From Brachionus rotundiformis (lineage: Eukaryota; Rotifera; Eurotatoria; Ploima; Brachionidae), in the NCBI GenBank assembly GCA_016802295.1, contig JAESIW010000109.1, positions 143,673-207,672 of the forward strand: DNA of 64,000 bases, written 5' to 3'. Both the position numbers and the translations under genes were made by a program. Of the stretch, positions 21,478-32,484 are shown one piece after another. The notes beneath the pieces were generated by a model. The model worked only from the letters and a program-made list of their open reading frames with translations, had not been told where the DNA came from and did no database searches. Positions within the stretch are counted from its first letter, which is position 1. The number at the start of each line of letters is the position of its first letter.

Positions 21478-23403
21478 TTATATTTTATAATAATCCAGAT
21501 CTAAATTGTACAAATCCTTGATTAAGGCTCTCATTTCTTTGACTATTTGCTTGAAGCAAGGCCGGTGGTTCTTGGACTGTTGCCAGCACTTGAGCATAAG
21601 GTTGTAGAGCTCGACGGGACACTGGGGCGGCTTGGGCAGACGGTCGCCGTTCTCGAGCTTGACTAGCAAGCAGCCGATGTCGACGCCCTGGTAGGGCCGG
21701 CCGCCGTAGCTGGTCGCCTCCCAGCACGTGACGCCAAACGACCACACGTCCGACTTTTCGTCGAATTTGCCCGTGTGAATGGCGTCCGGCGGGTACCACT
21801 TGAGCGGCCACTTGCCCTGCGAGTGCGTCTCGTAGTACTTGTTCTCGTTCATTCGGCGCGACATGCCAAAGTCGCTCACCTTGGCGAGCTCGTCGCTGAC
21901 CAAAAGCACATTCCTGGCCGCCAGGTCCCTGTGCACCAAGTTCTTCGACGACAAGTACTGCATGGCGCACGCCACCTGATAGCACAGGCGCACTATCTTC
22001 ACCACGCTGAGCTCCTTGTGCGCCCTCAAGTACTTGTGCAACGGTCCCAGCTTGGCCAGCTCGAGCACAATCATCAAACTGCCATTCTTGTGAAAGCACA
22101 TGCCTATAAACTTGACCACATAGGGGTTGTTCAACGAGCGCATGAGCTCGGCCTCTTTGCTGATCTCGTCCTTGCTCTCGTCGGTCTCGTAGTTGAGCTG
22201 TTTGATGGCGACCGGTGTCTCGGCGTGCTTGGACTTTAGCGCGCCCCGATACACCGAGCCGAAGCAGCCCGAGCCGAGCTTGTCATAGAACACCAAGTCC
22301 TTGATGTCGATTGTGTTCGTGGGCAAAAAATCGTAGTCGTAGTTCTCCTCGTCTTTGAAAAAGTTGCGCTTCTCTTCGGGCACATTGTCCAAATTGGCCA
22401 CGTTGTTGGGGTTGTGCGGCTCGTCGTCCACGTAGGCTACGCCGTTGCCGCCAGTGGCGTTGCCGCGGCCCTCGACGACCATTTCGTAGTTGCGGAACGA
22501 GTTGTACACGTTGTTGGTGCTGTTGATGTGCGAATGCTGGCCGAGACTGGGACTTAGTCTTATTTGCGGAATGAGCGGGCTTGATAGAGCGACTGCCAGG
22601 CCGTCCGAGCACCGGTGATAGTAGTCGACGAGCTGGGTGATCGAGTCGAAGAGCGGGCCGCCCTCGATGCAGTACTTGTCCGCCTCGGTGCTCCTGATTT
22701 GGTAGTGCTTTATCTCGCCGTTGTAGCACAGGCTGATCTTGAAGTCGTGCCGCTGGGGCTCGCTCTTGCTCTTGGTCGAGCGGACGAGGAACTTGCCGTC
22801 GGCGAGGCCCGACCGGTGCAGCATGGCGTTGGCCGCGCGTCTGTCCAGCTCGGCGTGGAACCACTTTTGGCTCAAGTGCAGCGTTTTGAGCACAACACGC
22901 TCGTATTTGTACCTGTATCGCTTGCGCGCGTTGTTCACCTCGAGCTTGAACTGGGCCTCGGTGAGCTGCAGCCGATTGGCTTGCTTGTACTTGGCCATTT
23001 GGCGGCCGATCTCGTCCTCGACCAGGTTGTAGAACTCGGCGTCTACGATGAACAGGTAGTTGATGGGCATGATGTTGGCCGGCCGGTTGCACGCCGTGCT
23101 CGGCTTGGTGATCAGGCCGTCGAGCTCGAGCTTGTGGTACTCGACGAGCTCGACGGGCCCGACGAACTTGCGGCCCTTGTCTATCTTGACCGTGCCGTCC
23201 TCTTGTCTCTCTATCTTGTAGTGGTTTATCCTCGCCTCGTAGCATATCGACAGTGTGTACGAGCCGGCCTCGAACAGCTGCTCGCGCAGCAAATACAGCC
23301 CGTTGCCGCAGCCCCGCTCCTCCAGTATCTTGTTCGCCTCTTCCCGGTTTATCCTCCCGTAGAAGTAGCCGACGTCGCTCGGCGATGTGTATGTACTTGC
23401 CAT
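21478..23403 (-). CDS. SYK: SYK/ZAP-70-like tyrosine kinase, intronless
   Basis: Cytoplasmic tyrosine kinase that reads doubly phosphorylated ITAM-type tails; 641 residues, close to SYK (635). Order: N-SH2 (about 13-105; FYGRINREEA, NGLYLLRE), interdomain A (106-178), C-SH2 (181-275; WFHAELDRRA, GKFLVRST), linker B with tyrosines in ENYDYDFL (354-357), kinase (about 366-635). Kinase motifs are all present: GSGCFGSV, Lys401 in VAIKQL, HRDLAARN (491-498), DFG (511-513) and the paired activation-loop tyrosines Tyr523-Tyr524, followed by GKWPLKWY. The usual A-P-E is P-P-D (538-540). There are no ankyrin repeats, so it is SYK/ZAP-70-like rather than Shark-like. The whole CDS is one exon and markedly GC-rich, unlike its surroundings. 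CT and GT microsatellites lie just upstream of the ATG. Confidence 0.95.
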   Translation of the reverse strand: MASTYTSPSDVGYFYGRINREEANKILEERGCGNGLYLLREQLFEAGSYTLSICYEARINHYKIERQEDGTVKIDKGRKFVGPVELVEYHKLELDGLITKPSTACNRPANIMPINYLFIVDAEFYNLVEDEIGRQMAKYKQANRLQLTEAQFKLEVNNARKRYRYKYERVVLKTLHLSQKWFHAELDRRAANAMLHRSGLADGKFLVRSTKSKSEPQRHDFKISLCYNGEIKHYQIRSTEADKYCIEGGPLFDSITQLVDYYHRCSDGLAVALSSPLIPQIRLSPSLGQHSHINSTNNVYNSFRNYEMVVEGRGNATGGNGVAYVDDEPHNPNNVANLDNVPEEKRNFFKDEENYDYDFLPTNTIDIKDLVFYDKLGSGCFGSVYRGALKSKHAETPVAIKQLNYETDESKDEISKEAELMRSLNNPYVVKFIGMCFHKNGSLMIVLELAKLGPLHKYLRAHKELSVVKIVRLCYQVACAMQYLSSKNLVHRDLAARNVLLVSDELAKVSDFGMSRRMNENKYYETHSQGKWPLKWYPPDAIHTGKFDEKSDVWSFGVTCWEATSYGGRPYQGVDIGCLLVKLENGDRLPKPPQCPVELYNLMLKCWQQSKNHRPCFKQIVKEMRALIKDLYNLDLDYYKI

Positions 23404-23410
23404 TGTTGCC

Positions 23411-23494
23411 TCAATCTCTCTCTCTCTCTCTTTCTCTGTCTCTCTCTGTGTTCAGTTTGTTGATAGTTCTCTGCTTCAGTGTGTGTGTGTGTCA
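23411..23494. repeat. CT and GT microsatellites in the SYK-like 5' region
   Basis: Imperfect (TC)n at 23411-23450 and (GT)n at 23479-23493, starting 8 bp upstream of the kinase start codon. On the gene strand these are GA and CA repeats. They probably lie in the 5' UTR or core promoter. Confidence 0.8.
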
Positions 23495-23780
23495 GGTTTA
23501 GAGAGTTTTAATAAATTTTGTTCAAAACATTTTTTATAAAGCTGTTAGTTAATGGAAAATTTGTTTCTTAAACAAACTTTGTTGCATTTCTATGAAAAAA
23601 AAATAAAAAAAAAAAGAGTGAGGGAAAATTTTTTATGATTATTAGAAGGGATTTGGGCTTAAGAGAGCGCTCACGCGGCGTTTCATCTCCTAAATGGATG
23701 GTAAGAGTTGACAAATTAGCATAAGCCAATACACACAACAGCGGCTAGTTAGTTGATTAACTTAAACATAATTTGGTATC

Positions 23781-23810
23781 GTTGTTATTGTTGTTGTTGT
23801 TGTTGTTGTA
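23781..23810. repeat. (GTT)n microsatellite
   Basis: Ten trinucleotides, mostly gtt with one att. It lies about 380 bp upstream of the kinase start. Confidence 0.85.
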
Positions 23811-24466
23811 GTGGTTGTCATTTAAGGTTTGGTTTTTGGCGAGGATTAAGACTATTAGTGAAAGGCCAAATTTGATTGTAGTTTGTGGTTGCGTAATAAG
23901 TTTGGGTTTTAAGCCAAGCACTTTAAACAAGCACGTTTTGTGTGGGACAAGTTTGCCAATTGTTTGGTTCTAATAAGATCAAACATTTGAAAAATAAAGT
24001 TTATTCATGCTCGGCTAAATGGTCGGATAGCTTAGGCTTTGGTGCTAAGTGTTTGATTACTAATTTTAAATAAATTGTAGTTTTTTTCACACTTTAATAA
24101 ATGTTTTTTGTCCGGCTCTGTTAAGATCAGATGTTTCGCGGTTATAACAGAAAATTGAGAGAAAATTTTTAAATGACAATTTTATTAATAAATGGCCACT
24201 TATAGACTAGACAAATAATAGAGAAAAGTTGATAGACAAAACTAATAAGAAAATTATATCACACAGTGTTAAATGCTATGACTTAATCCCGAAGGAGACC
24301 GCGAGTTGAGTTGTAGACATCGAAACAGAATGATGGTTGAAAATTTGGCTTTTTGAAAATGCTCACACCAAGCTACAACCATGTTACAGCTCATTTGTAC
24401 AAACATAAAAGGATTTCATGCATAATTTCCAAAACAAAAATAAAAAAAGTGAAGCAACTTGTTTTT
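23811..24466. other. upstream region of the SYK-like gene
   Basis: Moderately AT-rich, without coding frames or recognised repeats. It probably includes regulatory sequence of the minus-strand kinase gene. No specific site can be named. Confidence 0.35.
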
Positions 24467-25133
24467 TTTTTCAATTTCAAGGTTAATCAACAGGCTAGTG
24501 CCCTTGTCATAAAGACCCATTAACATTTAAATGGAATAAATTTTACAAATTAAAAATAAATTGTTTATATAATTATTTAAAAAAGTAAAACAATGAAATA
24601 TTTGAATTTTTTTACAAAATCTGAGAAAATTAAATTGGTATTATTAAAAATTGAATGCTTAAATGTTGTAAATTTCAACATTGATCTCTTGATCACAAAG
24701 CAATTTAAAAGTCTTGAGTAGAAAAATCCAAAAGTTTTTTCACCATTTACTGATTTTGATGTTGGTTTCATCAAATTCTCACTGTTCCTTAAATTATACT
24801 TCAAATTTCTCGAGTCATTCCTCTTTAAATTCTGGCTTATACTGTATAGTGTTTAATAAGCAAAAGATAGCATTCTATCTAGTATTCTATGTTGGAATGC
24901 ATTTAAGCCATACTTTTCTAAGAAGTTATTAATATCATTAAAATTATTTACATTAAATTTGAACCTAAACAAATTAAATATTGCCAAATAATAACTCTTT
25001 TGAGAAATAGCATAAGAGAGTCGAGCAATTATCAAAATAAGGCAATATATACGTCTTAAAAAACTCTTTTTTACAGAAGTCGATAGATAGAATAGTCTCT
25101 TAATGCTAAATAATTTTTTATTCACAACTAATG
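24467..25133 (-). mobile_element. 5'-truncated CR1/Jockey-like LINE, copy B
   Basis: Minus-strand counterpart of copy A. Two frames (24853-25125 and 24577-24804) read RLFYLSTSVKKSFLRRIY, ARLSYAISQKSYYLAIF, FQHRILDRMLSFAY and SVNGEKTFGFFYSRLLNCF, then the same 3' UTR ending near 24467-24520. A deletion and frameshift around 24805-24850 separate the frames. The 5' break is at about 25133, so it has the typical 5' truncation. Confidence 0.75.
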
Positions 25134-28100
25134 AGTCTAATGAGTCGACAACAAATTTGAAAAGTCGACTTTATTTTTTCAAAGTTAAATTCGACTTATA
25201 TTTCAAAAAAGAAAAGACAATCTCTTTGATAATATCAAATAGAGAAAACATTACCTGTATTTCAGAAATAATTACTTTCTGACAAAAATATGGTTAAAAA
25301 ATAATTAGTTTATGACTCAATTAATTTTTTATTGTCTAAATAAATTTATTCTAAGTAATTAGTCAATTATTACTATGGCCAAGACGCTTTATTACTGCCT
25401 TTCCACTATAAAGATAACTTGAAGCCAATTTCCAACCTTTTTCACTATAATCAATACTATCAACAAATTTTTTGTCACTCAAGTTATCAATTGACCAGTG
25501 CCTTAACATATTTACAGCATTTGACAGATAAACATTTACTGATATTATTAAAAATATTTCAGTTTGAAATTAATGAAATTTAGCAAAAAAAATTGTTTTG
25601 AACATGAACTAATTATTTTGTTGCATTACTAAATTTTTTTTTACAAAAAATAATTAAATTAGACATAAACTAATTATTTGAAAAATACAGATAATTATAA
25701 TCCATTTCAAATATTATGCGATTATGTTTTTTGTATTCACTTATTTTAAGTCACTACACAGTAAACAAGAGCTGTTGTATTTTGAGACCTATCCAACAAA
25801 AATATAAAAAAAAATTTGTCTCATTTTTGACACAAGTGTGAAAACCAACATTTAAATTTAAACAATTTTACATTAATATTACTACTAAAACTTACTGAAA
25901 AAATGGAAGTAAATAAAAATGAAATACAATATTTAAATAGAGTTCTAAAGTATTTAAACAACGAAAAACCAAAAATAAATTTTAGCTAAGTAGATATTTC
26001 GCTATAATTATTTTTTTAACATTCTCATCTAAATTAAAGACATAAATTTCAAACTTAGATCAATTACTGAATAAACTGTTAGACCGTTTTATAAGAACTT
26101 TTTATTAACTATGAAAATTTAAAATTTATACATTATTATTAAAAAATAATTAGATCATTTTTTGGTATAAATTAAAGAATATAAGGAGAAAAATGGTCGA
26201 CTTAGTCGACCTTAGCCGATTAATAAAATTATTAGTTGAGTTGACTAAAAGTGCATTTTCTGAAAACTCTAATCGATTAGTCGAAAGAAAAGTTGACTTT
26301 AGCTTAGTCGACTAACAACACTAACTTTTGATACTTTGTATGTTTTATTAATAAATTCATTAGATCATACGAAATATACAATTTTGACTTTGACTTTATC
26401 CTTGATAAATATGTAATTTTTATTCTCACTTAAACAATTTGATATCTCTATTAAAACACTCTATTAACACAATTTGATGATATTTTAGTCCGTAAATAGA
26501 GTATCTTTTGATGATGACAAACTAAAAATTCACTTTTATTACTAGTAAAATCTATCAAAAAATTGTCATTCTTTAATTCATAGTTATAAAATCTGGCCAG
26601 TCTTTAAGTATAACATGGTAATTATGGTCAATGGGTGCTTCATTCTCAGTAGTCGCACAGGCTCCCACAGCATCTTATTATTGACACACATTGACTCATT
26701 AATTTCGATTTCTTTTATTACACAATTGTACAGTTTAAGTTTTGTTTCATTACTGTTGGTGGTTACTTGCCATCTGACCGAAGTCTAGCCAAGACACCTT
26801 TTACTTTTGAAGGTCTATTCTTAATGTCCTTAGTTAAAAATATTTTGTATATTTGACTTGAATTTAAATTAATTTTTACGAAATTATATCTCATTTTTAA
26901 ATAAATATTAATTTAATAGGAAAAAATATTATTGAAAAATATATTTTTAGATAAATAAAGTTATATACTAATATGGTAAGAACAGTTTGCTTTGATAAAT
27001 AGACAAGACATGGTTTCTCCAATCTACATTCTGTATTAAATAATGAAATACTGTACTGAATGTATGGTACTGCGAATCAATATAATGCTTATCAATAGAA
27101 TTGATAATTGAGTTTAAAAAATGCTAGTAAACCCTCACTGAAACTTCTATGGTTTCTACAACAAAATCCTAAATATTAAATGCGTTGTTAACATTATTAT
27201 TAGATTGATCTGAATTGGAATCTTTATAAGTATGCTAAATCTCTTAAAATAAAAGCTTATTATTTTTATGATTGTAAGAGATAATATTTAATACACGAAG
27301 CATTCTTTTTCTATAAGGCTATAAATTTTAAAAAAGTTTTTTATTTTGAGATCAGATTTAATTTTTTTGAATATATAAAAAAAAATGTTAATTTTACTTA
27401 ATAAAAAAATAAGCAACGCAAAAAAATAAATAAAGTTTAAAAGATAGCATAATGTTTGATAAGAATTTAGGATTAGCTGATTAGTAAAATGAATATTTAA
27501 ATTTTTTTTAAATTTTAAATCAAATATTAATAAAATTTTATCAAAAACTGTATTTTTAGAACAACAGAAAAAGTTCATTTTAAAATATTTAATTTATCTT
27601 TAATCAATTTGCCAAGTGTAAGCTTGTACAACTAGAACTCTATCATTTTAGTTTTTTTAATAAATCAATTAATTTAGATGAACTAAAGCTATGCACTATT
27701 CTTATTACGCTATTTATTATTAAGTTTTTTTCTGATTTTGAAAAAAGTTTTGAAGGTATCGGGTGTGCCAGAAAACAGATAAAAATTAATAATGATAACG
27801 CTTTAGACGCCTTGCTCACCCAATTACTAGTCAAAACCATTGAAGGAATTAAATAGTTTTTTATTTGGTAGAAAGAGATAATTGAAATATAAAGAAGGGT
27901 AGAAAAAAGCTCGAAGTTTAAAAATAAATTAAATTTTTGTTTAAATTGCAAATTATATTAAACTTTGTGCACTCCTCACAAGAAAATATTTATTTTTATT
28001 AAGCAATATTTAAGAATCAGATCTTGTATATTGAAGATCATATTAGAACCAGAAGTAAGCAAATCACAGAATGGACAACTAGGCTTTTGGCGCACCACAC

Positions 28101-29011
28101 TTACAAGTTTATTAAAAACAGACTAAACATAAATAAACTAATTAATTAGAAATAGCTCGTTTTGCCAAGCATGTGTTGTGGTATGTTATGTTGATAAATT
28201 AGAGCTTAATGCTAGCAAAACATTAAAAACATTCTTATATATCATATATCTAGCATGGAAAGGCATAACCACTAAAACAACAGGGAATAAATTAAATTCA
28301 ATCCAAGCTCTATTATAAAAATAAATTATTTTTCAGTTTAAATAGTTGTAGCATATGCCCATAAATATTATTTCTCAGCTAAATAAAGCATGTGATCTAC
28401 CTAAACGAAAAGAACTCTAATATTTCTAGAAAGATTTGATCACTTATGCAAATTATGATATGTTGGATAATCTCGCTATTTCTCCATATAAAAATTTTGC
28501 CATGCATTAATGGACAAGAAAAAAGTATTTAATTTATTTTTTTGTTTGTAAAAAATGCTAAATTTAGATTTAAATTGGTTATTTAAAATTGAATAAGATT
28601 GTCATAACATTTTCGAGTTATTTTTTTTTTATTTTTTGTTTAAAACTAAAAAGAGAAAAATAAATAATTTTTATTCAATTAATTTTGTCTAAGAACATTT
28701 TAATTCTATTTTTTTCTGCATGATAAATTAGCTTCTATTTCAATTAACAAGTTTTTTTTCTTATTTTGGATTCTTTTTGACATCATGTGTCTAAAATTCG
28801 ATCTTTTTTGATCATTATTAATTTATTTGTATATCTGTACCGAGCTAAGGCTCCTACTATTTGACCATACACAACAAGACATAGTTAGGCCTAAACTCTT
28901 AATTTAATAATTATTAAATGGACTAGATTATATAAAAAATAAAAGCTAGTTTTAATTTAAAGATTTTATTAAAAGCAATCACAATCAGTGTAATGGTTGA
29001 TAATATTTAAA
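25134..29011. other. 3.9-kb AT-rich gene-poor stretch
   Basis: No convincing gene. Remnants worth noting: clusters of gtcgac/agtcgact motifs at 25145-25190 and 26195-26310, the latter ending in agtgttgttagtcgac read on the minus strand, which resembles hAT-type termini; a 66-codon minus-strand open stretch ending at about 26591 (MLWEPVRLLRMKHPLTIITM) of unknown origin; and a plus-strand open stretch at about 27655-27855 (INLDELKLCTILITLF). All are low-confidence. Confidence 0.4.
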
Positions 29012-29233
29012 TTAAGACTTGGGTCTAAAATGCTTAAGTGCAGCTCTCTCAGCAAGTTGGATGTCAAAAGGTCTCTGTTTAGGTGTCCAAAGTGTCAATA
29101 CAAGATTGTATTGATGTCCGTTCATCAAATTTTTAATTTGTATATAAACAAGTCTATTTTTTAAAATTGCAACTATTGTTGGTCGCATAGACACAAATTT
29201 CGTCTGCACGTACTGTTCTTTAATACATTAGGA
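29012..29233 (-). CDS. possible exon of an unidentified small protein
   Basis: The minus-strand frame ends at 29012 and reads NRLVYIQIKNLMNGHQYNLV then PKQRPFDIQLAERAALKHFR. It looks protein-like, with a conserved-looking basic C-terminus (HFRPKS). An acceptor-like site (ttaaagaacag) just before 29228 would start the exon with TACGTGCAG. The start of the gene is not found. The neighbouring 29234-29385 is a decayed tandem copy of the same sequence with stops. The small-protein size and a G-H-Q pattern faintly recall mitochondrial ribosomal protein L33, but the remainder does not fit, so no name is given. Confidence 0.35.
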
Positions 29234-29385
29234 TCCGTTGGGATTATTTGAATTGTACTGATGTCTGCTCGTCCAATCATTTCAATTTGTATACAAACCC
29301 TTTTTTTTAAATTGCAACTTTAATTCAGCACATGGACACAAAATTTGTCTGCGCACACTGTTCCTTTATGCATTAGGATTTGTTT
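29234..29385. repeat. diverged tandem duplicate of the preceding 150 bp
   Basis: 29234-29385 aligns with roughly 29080-29233. Both contain a block of the form ttgtatanaaac-T-run-aattgcaact, then the acacaaa(a/t)tt(t/c)gtctgc(a/g)c segment and a final attaggat(c/t). The right copy carries in-frame stops on the minus strand, so only the left copy is open. Confidence 0.6.
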
Positions 29386-29615
29386 AGATTTAAACTAGCT
29401 GTACAATTGGATTGGATTAGCATATTTTTTTTCCATCAACTTGTCCGTTTGGTATTGATATGCTTTGTCTCTCTAAAATGGGAATGAAAAGCAAAAAATT
29501 TAGCTGTATACTTTAGCAAACCATGCTTCTAAAACATTTAAATTCCTTTGTTATATTTTCCATTGACTAAGCTTAGTTCTAATTGATTTAGATTTTAAGA
29601 GAAAAAATTTAAAAA

Positions 29616-30767
29616 ATGAATGTCGCTCGAGTTCACGACCAGTCCTATGTTACATTGGCCACTAATGAAAACTACGCTCTGGGCGCTCTCACTCTTGGTC
29701 AATCGTTGCGCAACACAAACACCAACCGTTGCCTCTCGGTGCTCATAACCAGCGAGGTGCCATCTCCTCTCGTGTAAGTCCTGCCCAAGCCCACTGTTGG
29801 TAGGATTCTAAATTTTTCTTTCAGACAACAACTCAAAACTGTGTACGACCTGGTCGAGTTGGTCGACGTGCTTGACAGCAACGATTCGGCCAATCTAGCC
29901 TTGCTCAAGCGGCCAGAACTCGGCGTCACCTTCACCAAACTGCACTGTTGGCGCCTAGTTCAATTCAGCAAGTGTGTCTTCTTGGACTCGGACTGTCTCG
30001 TGGTGAAAAACTCGGACGACTTGTTCAACCACGACGAGTTCACAGCGGTCAGCGACATCGGCTGGCCGGACTGCTTCAACTCCGGAGTCTTTGTCTTCCG
30101 GCCATCGTTGGACACCTACTCCCGCTTGCTTTCGTTCGCCGTCGAACAGGGCAGCTTCGACGGCGGCGACCAGGGTCTCTTGAACTCGTTCTTTCCCAAC
30201 TGGAGCAGAGCCTCGTTTGTCTTCAACATGACCACAAACGCGTCCTACTCCTACGCCCCTGCTTACAAACAGTAGCCTCAATCTAACAAATAAACAAAGC
30301 CAATTAAGCTAATTATTTCTTTTAGGTTCAAAGATAGTGTTCGGATAGTGCACTTTATTGGTGCACAAAAGCCGTGGTATCACACATACAATTTGGATAG
30401 TGGCTCTGTTATGGGCAATGTGACAGTACACGAGTCTGAGCTGATAAACCAATGGTGGAGAGTGTTCGCCGAGAGTGTTCTGCCGGCGCTCAATCAGGCC
30501 ACAGTGGAGAGGATGAGCGTGCAGTTGGTGAGCCGCAGACCGGTGGTGGCGCAGCAACAGCAGCAGCAGGAGGAGGCGGGCGAGACGGCCGGCGCCGAGG
30601 TGTACCACGAGCCGGCGCCGACAGCCGTCACTGGACAAGTGATCGGCGGCGTAGAGGTCGGCTCCGAGCAGCACCAGCAAAAGTGGGAACACGGCCAAAT
30701 AGAGTACACTGGTCGCGACGCCTTCTCCAACATCCAAGCTCACCTAGACGCTCAACTAAAAAAGTAA
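29616..30767 (+). CDS. GYG1: glycogenin (three exons)
   Basis: Self-glucosylating glycosyltransferase family 8 enzyme that primes glycogen synthesis; 348 residues, human GYG1 about 350. Exons 29616-29773, 29825-30271 and 30326-30767, with introns of 51 and 54 bp. The N-terminus (YVTLATNENYALGALTLGQS) is family-typical. The Mn-binding D-x-D is Asp107-Ser-Asp109 in VFLDSDCLVV, where vertebrates have D-A-D. The acceptor-tyrosine region reads NASYSYAPAYKQF, keeping the tyrosine that is glucosylated in human (IYSYLPAF). KPWYHTYN follows. The C-terminus has the glycogen-synthase-binding block (WEHGQIEYTGRDAFSNIQ). A Q-rich, E/A-rich linker separates the two. Exons are much GC-richer than the flanks. 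A rearranged copy of exon 3 sequence lies at 40192-40298. Confidence 0.95.
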
Positions 30768-31737
30768 ACCAACATCACCAAGAACAAAGCTTTGGTTTCT
30801 ATCAAATAGAATTTGTTGTTTTGGATACATGCATATTTTAATTTGTTTGCCTTAGATGCCTCAATCTCTTTCCTTTATCGTTTATCTTATCTTTTCTTCT
30901 CAAACTCGACTATTGACACTAGCACACCGATACTTAACTAGACTAAAACTTTAATTTTATTTTAAGTTTATATTTAATTTAAATTTTAGTTTAAAAAACT
31001 CAAAGTAAAATTTATAAATTATTTTTCTCTCTCTTTTTTTTTTTTGTCTTTTATGGCTTGTTTTTCGAATTAATTTATAAATAAAGATAGTTTTTTAAGC
31101 TTTTTTTCGTATTTGATTTAATTGATTTTTAAATTTGAAAAAATTATAAACAAATGGTTTCGATTCTAAAAGAAATTTAATAAAATATGAATAAGACAAT
31201 TTTTCAAATAGGTGACATTTTGCCAAATACAGTCTACCCTCGTTAGTCCGACTTGTTTGGTTCGTAAATATAATTTGGTTACAAATAAAATTGATGAGAT
31301 TTAACTTTTTTAGCTCAATATCCACTACTTAATAACTATGATCCCAAGAGATATGAAGGTAAATTAATAAAAGTGTTACTTTTAATTCAATCTTAAATAC
31401 TTAACAAAAGTATTTTGTCGAAACAATGATTTTTTAAAAAAATCCAAACAAATCCCAGGAGTCATAATCCTTTATTGGGTTGCCATTTAGTCATCGTTTC
31501 AAATTAAAAGAAAAAGATGAATGAAAATTCGGCGATAGTCTAATAAGTGAACAAAAGTTCTAGAGATTGTTAAGCTTAGAAAGTTCACTAACTTGTGATC
31601 TTAAAAAAAAAGAATAGAAGCATAATTAAATGATCACTTTTTTTTTTGCTAGAAAAATAAGTGAACTTTTCAAAAACAAGTGAACTAAAAAAATAGCTTT
31701 TAATTAAATATGCCAAAACACCGAAATTAGCGGAGTC
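30768..31737. other. AT-rich spacer with a lone pogo-like terminus
   Basis: At 31231-31254 the sequence cagtctaccctcgttagtcc, preceded by TA, resembles one terminal repeat of a pogo/Tigger-type mariner element. I found no inverted partner. From 31548 onward several GTGAAC/GTTCAC motifs appear (31550, 31584, 31663, 31680). No gene seen. Confidence 0.35.
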
Positions 31738-32484
31738 ATGTTAATTGGAGAATTTCAGAAAAAAGGTATTCTATCAAATCAAGGCTGTTACTTTTGTAAC
31801 TCAAAACTCGAACTAGTTGGTAGAAAAAGAGATAAAAATAGCCGCGTGCAAGCATCGTTTAGGTGTACCAATACAGGCTGTCAAAAATTTCAAAGTGTTT
31901 ATAGAAATTCTTTCTTTAGTTTATTTAAAACTCCGATGCTCTTGGTAGTTGAAATTATAAAATTGTGGTGTTCACAAATTACAATTTCAAAAGGATTAGA
32001 TTTGTTAAAAATTAATGAAAAAATAGATTCTAAATCATTAATTAAATTTGATGACGTAGAAGAAATCGATGAAGATGATAATAGAATAGATGTTAAAGAT
32101 GATGATGATGATGAGTCAAAAGATGGTACATGGACTGATGAAGTTGTAAATCTATCTGAAACTATATTAGATCATGAATCAAAACCTACTAAACCGAACT
32201 CATTAGAGTCTAAAATGAACTTGAAAGTGTCCGAAATGGTTAGCCGATTGAACGATATAAAGTTGACGGATGTTAAAAAATCTGCCATTGAACTGGAGAA
32301 AGAATGTTATATATATCCAAAACCATCTTCTGATGCCACTGAAGCTGTCCACAAAGTTCTACGTTCTACGCCCGAACAGAGCAAAGTTTTGCGTACAATA
32401 TGCCAAGAAAAAGGAATAATTAAACATGTTCAAAATGAACGTGGCTTAATAATTCATATCTCAAAAATACATAAAAAAAAATAA
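31738..32484 (+). CDS. zinc-ribbon protein with Merlin/ISXO2-like N-terminus
   Basis: Single open frame of 248 residues from an ATG. Residues 17-49 have four cysteines as C-x2-C and C-x4-C (CYFCNSKLEL, RCTNTGCQKF). They are followed by YRNSFFSLFKTPMLLVVEI and KLWCSQ, the layout of the zinc-binding N-terminus of ISXO2/Merlin transposases. The DDE catalytic core that should follow is absent. Instead there is a very acidic stretch (about 105-125, DDVEEIDEDDN, DDDDDE) and a lysine-rich C-terminus (STPEQSKVLRTICQEKG, ending IHKKK). It could be a transposase fragment that remained open, or a domesticated DNA-binding protein. No introns are needed. GTGAAC/GTTCAC motifs flank it on both sides. Confidence 0.55.
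   Translation: MLIGEFQKKGILSNQGCYFCNSKLELVGRKRDKNSRVQASFRCTNTGCQKFQSVYRNSFFSLFKTPMLLVVEIIKLWCSQITISKGLDLLKINEKIDSKSLIKFDDVEEIDEDDNRIDVKDDDDDESKDGTWTDEVVNLSETILDHESKPTKPNSLESKMNLKVSEMVSRLNDIKLTDVKKSAIELEKECYIYPKPSSDATEAVHKVLRSTPEQSKVLRTICQEKGIIKHVQNERGLIIHISKIHKKK

Noticed and set aside
22283..23245. Long R/Q-rich minus-strand frame of 320 codons overlapping the SYK-like kinase
   Set aside because: It is a shadow in an alternative frame of the GC-rich kinase CDS; composition (R, Q, A, P runs) is an artefact of GC-rich codons read out of frame.
22615..23463. 282-codon plus-strand frame opposite the SYK-like kinase
   Set aside because: Antisense shadow of the kinase; V/L/A-rich with no domain, and the sense strand explains the region fully.
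27643..27951. 102-codon minus-strand frame with an NWVSKASKALSLL segment
   Set aside because: Vaguely recalls a LINE thumb region, but the rest does not fit and the opposite strand is equally open over part of the region; not enough to call.
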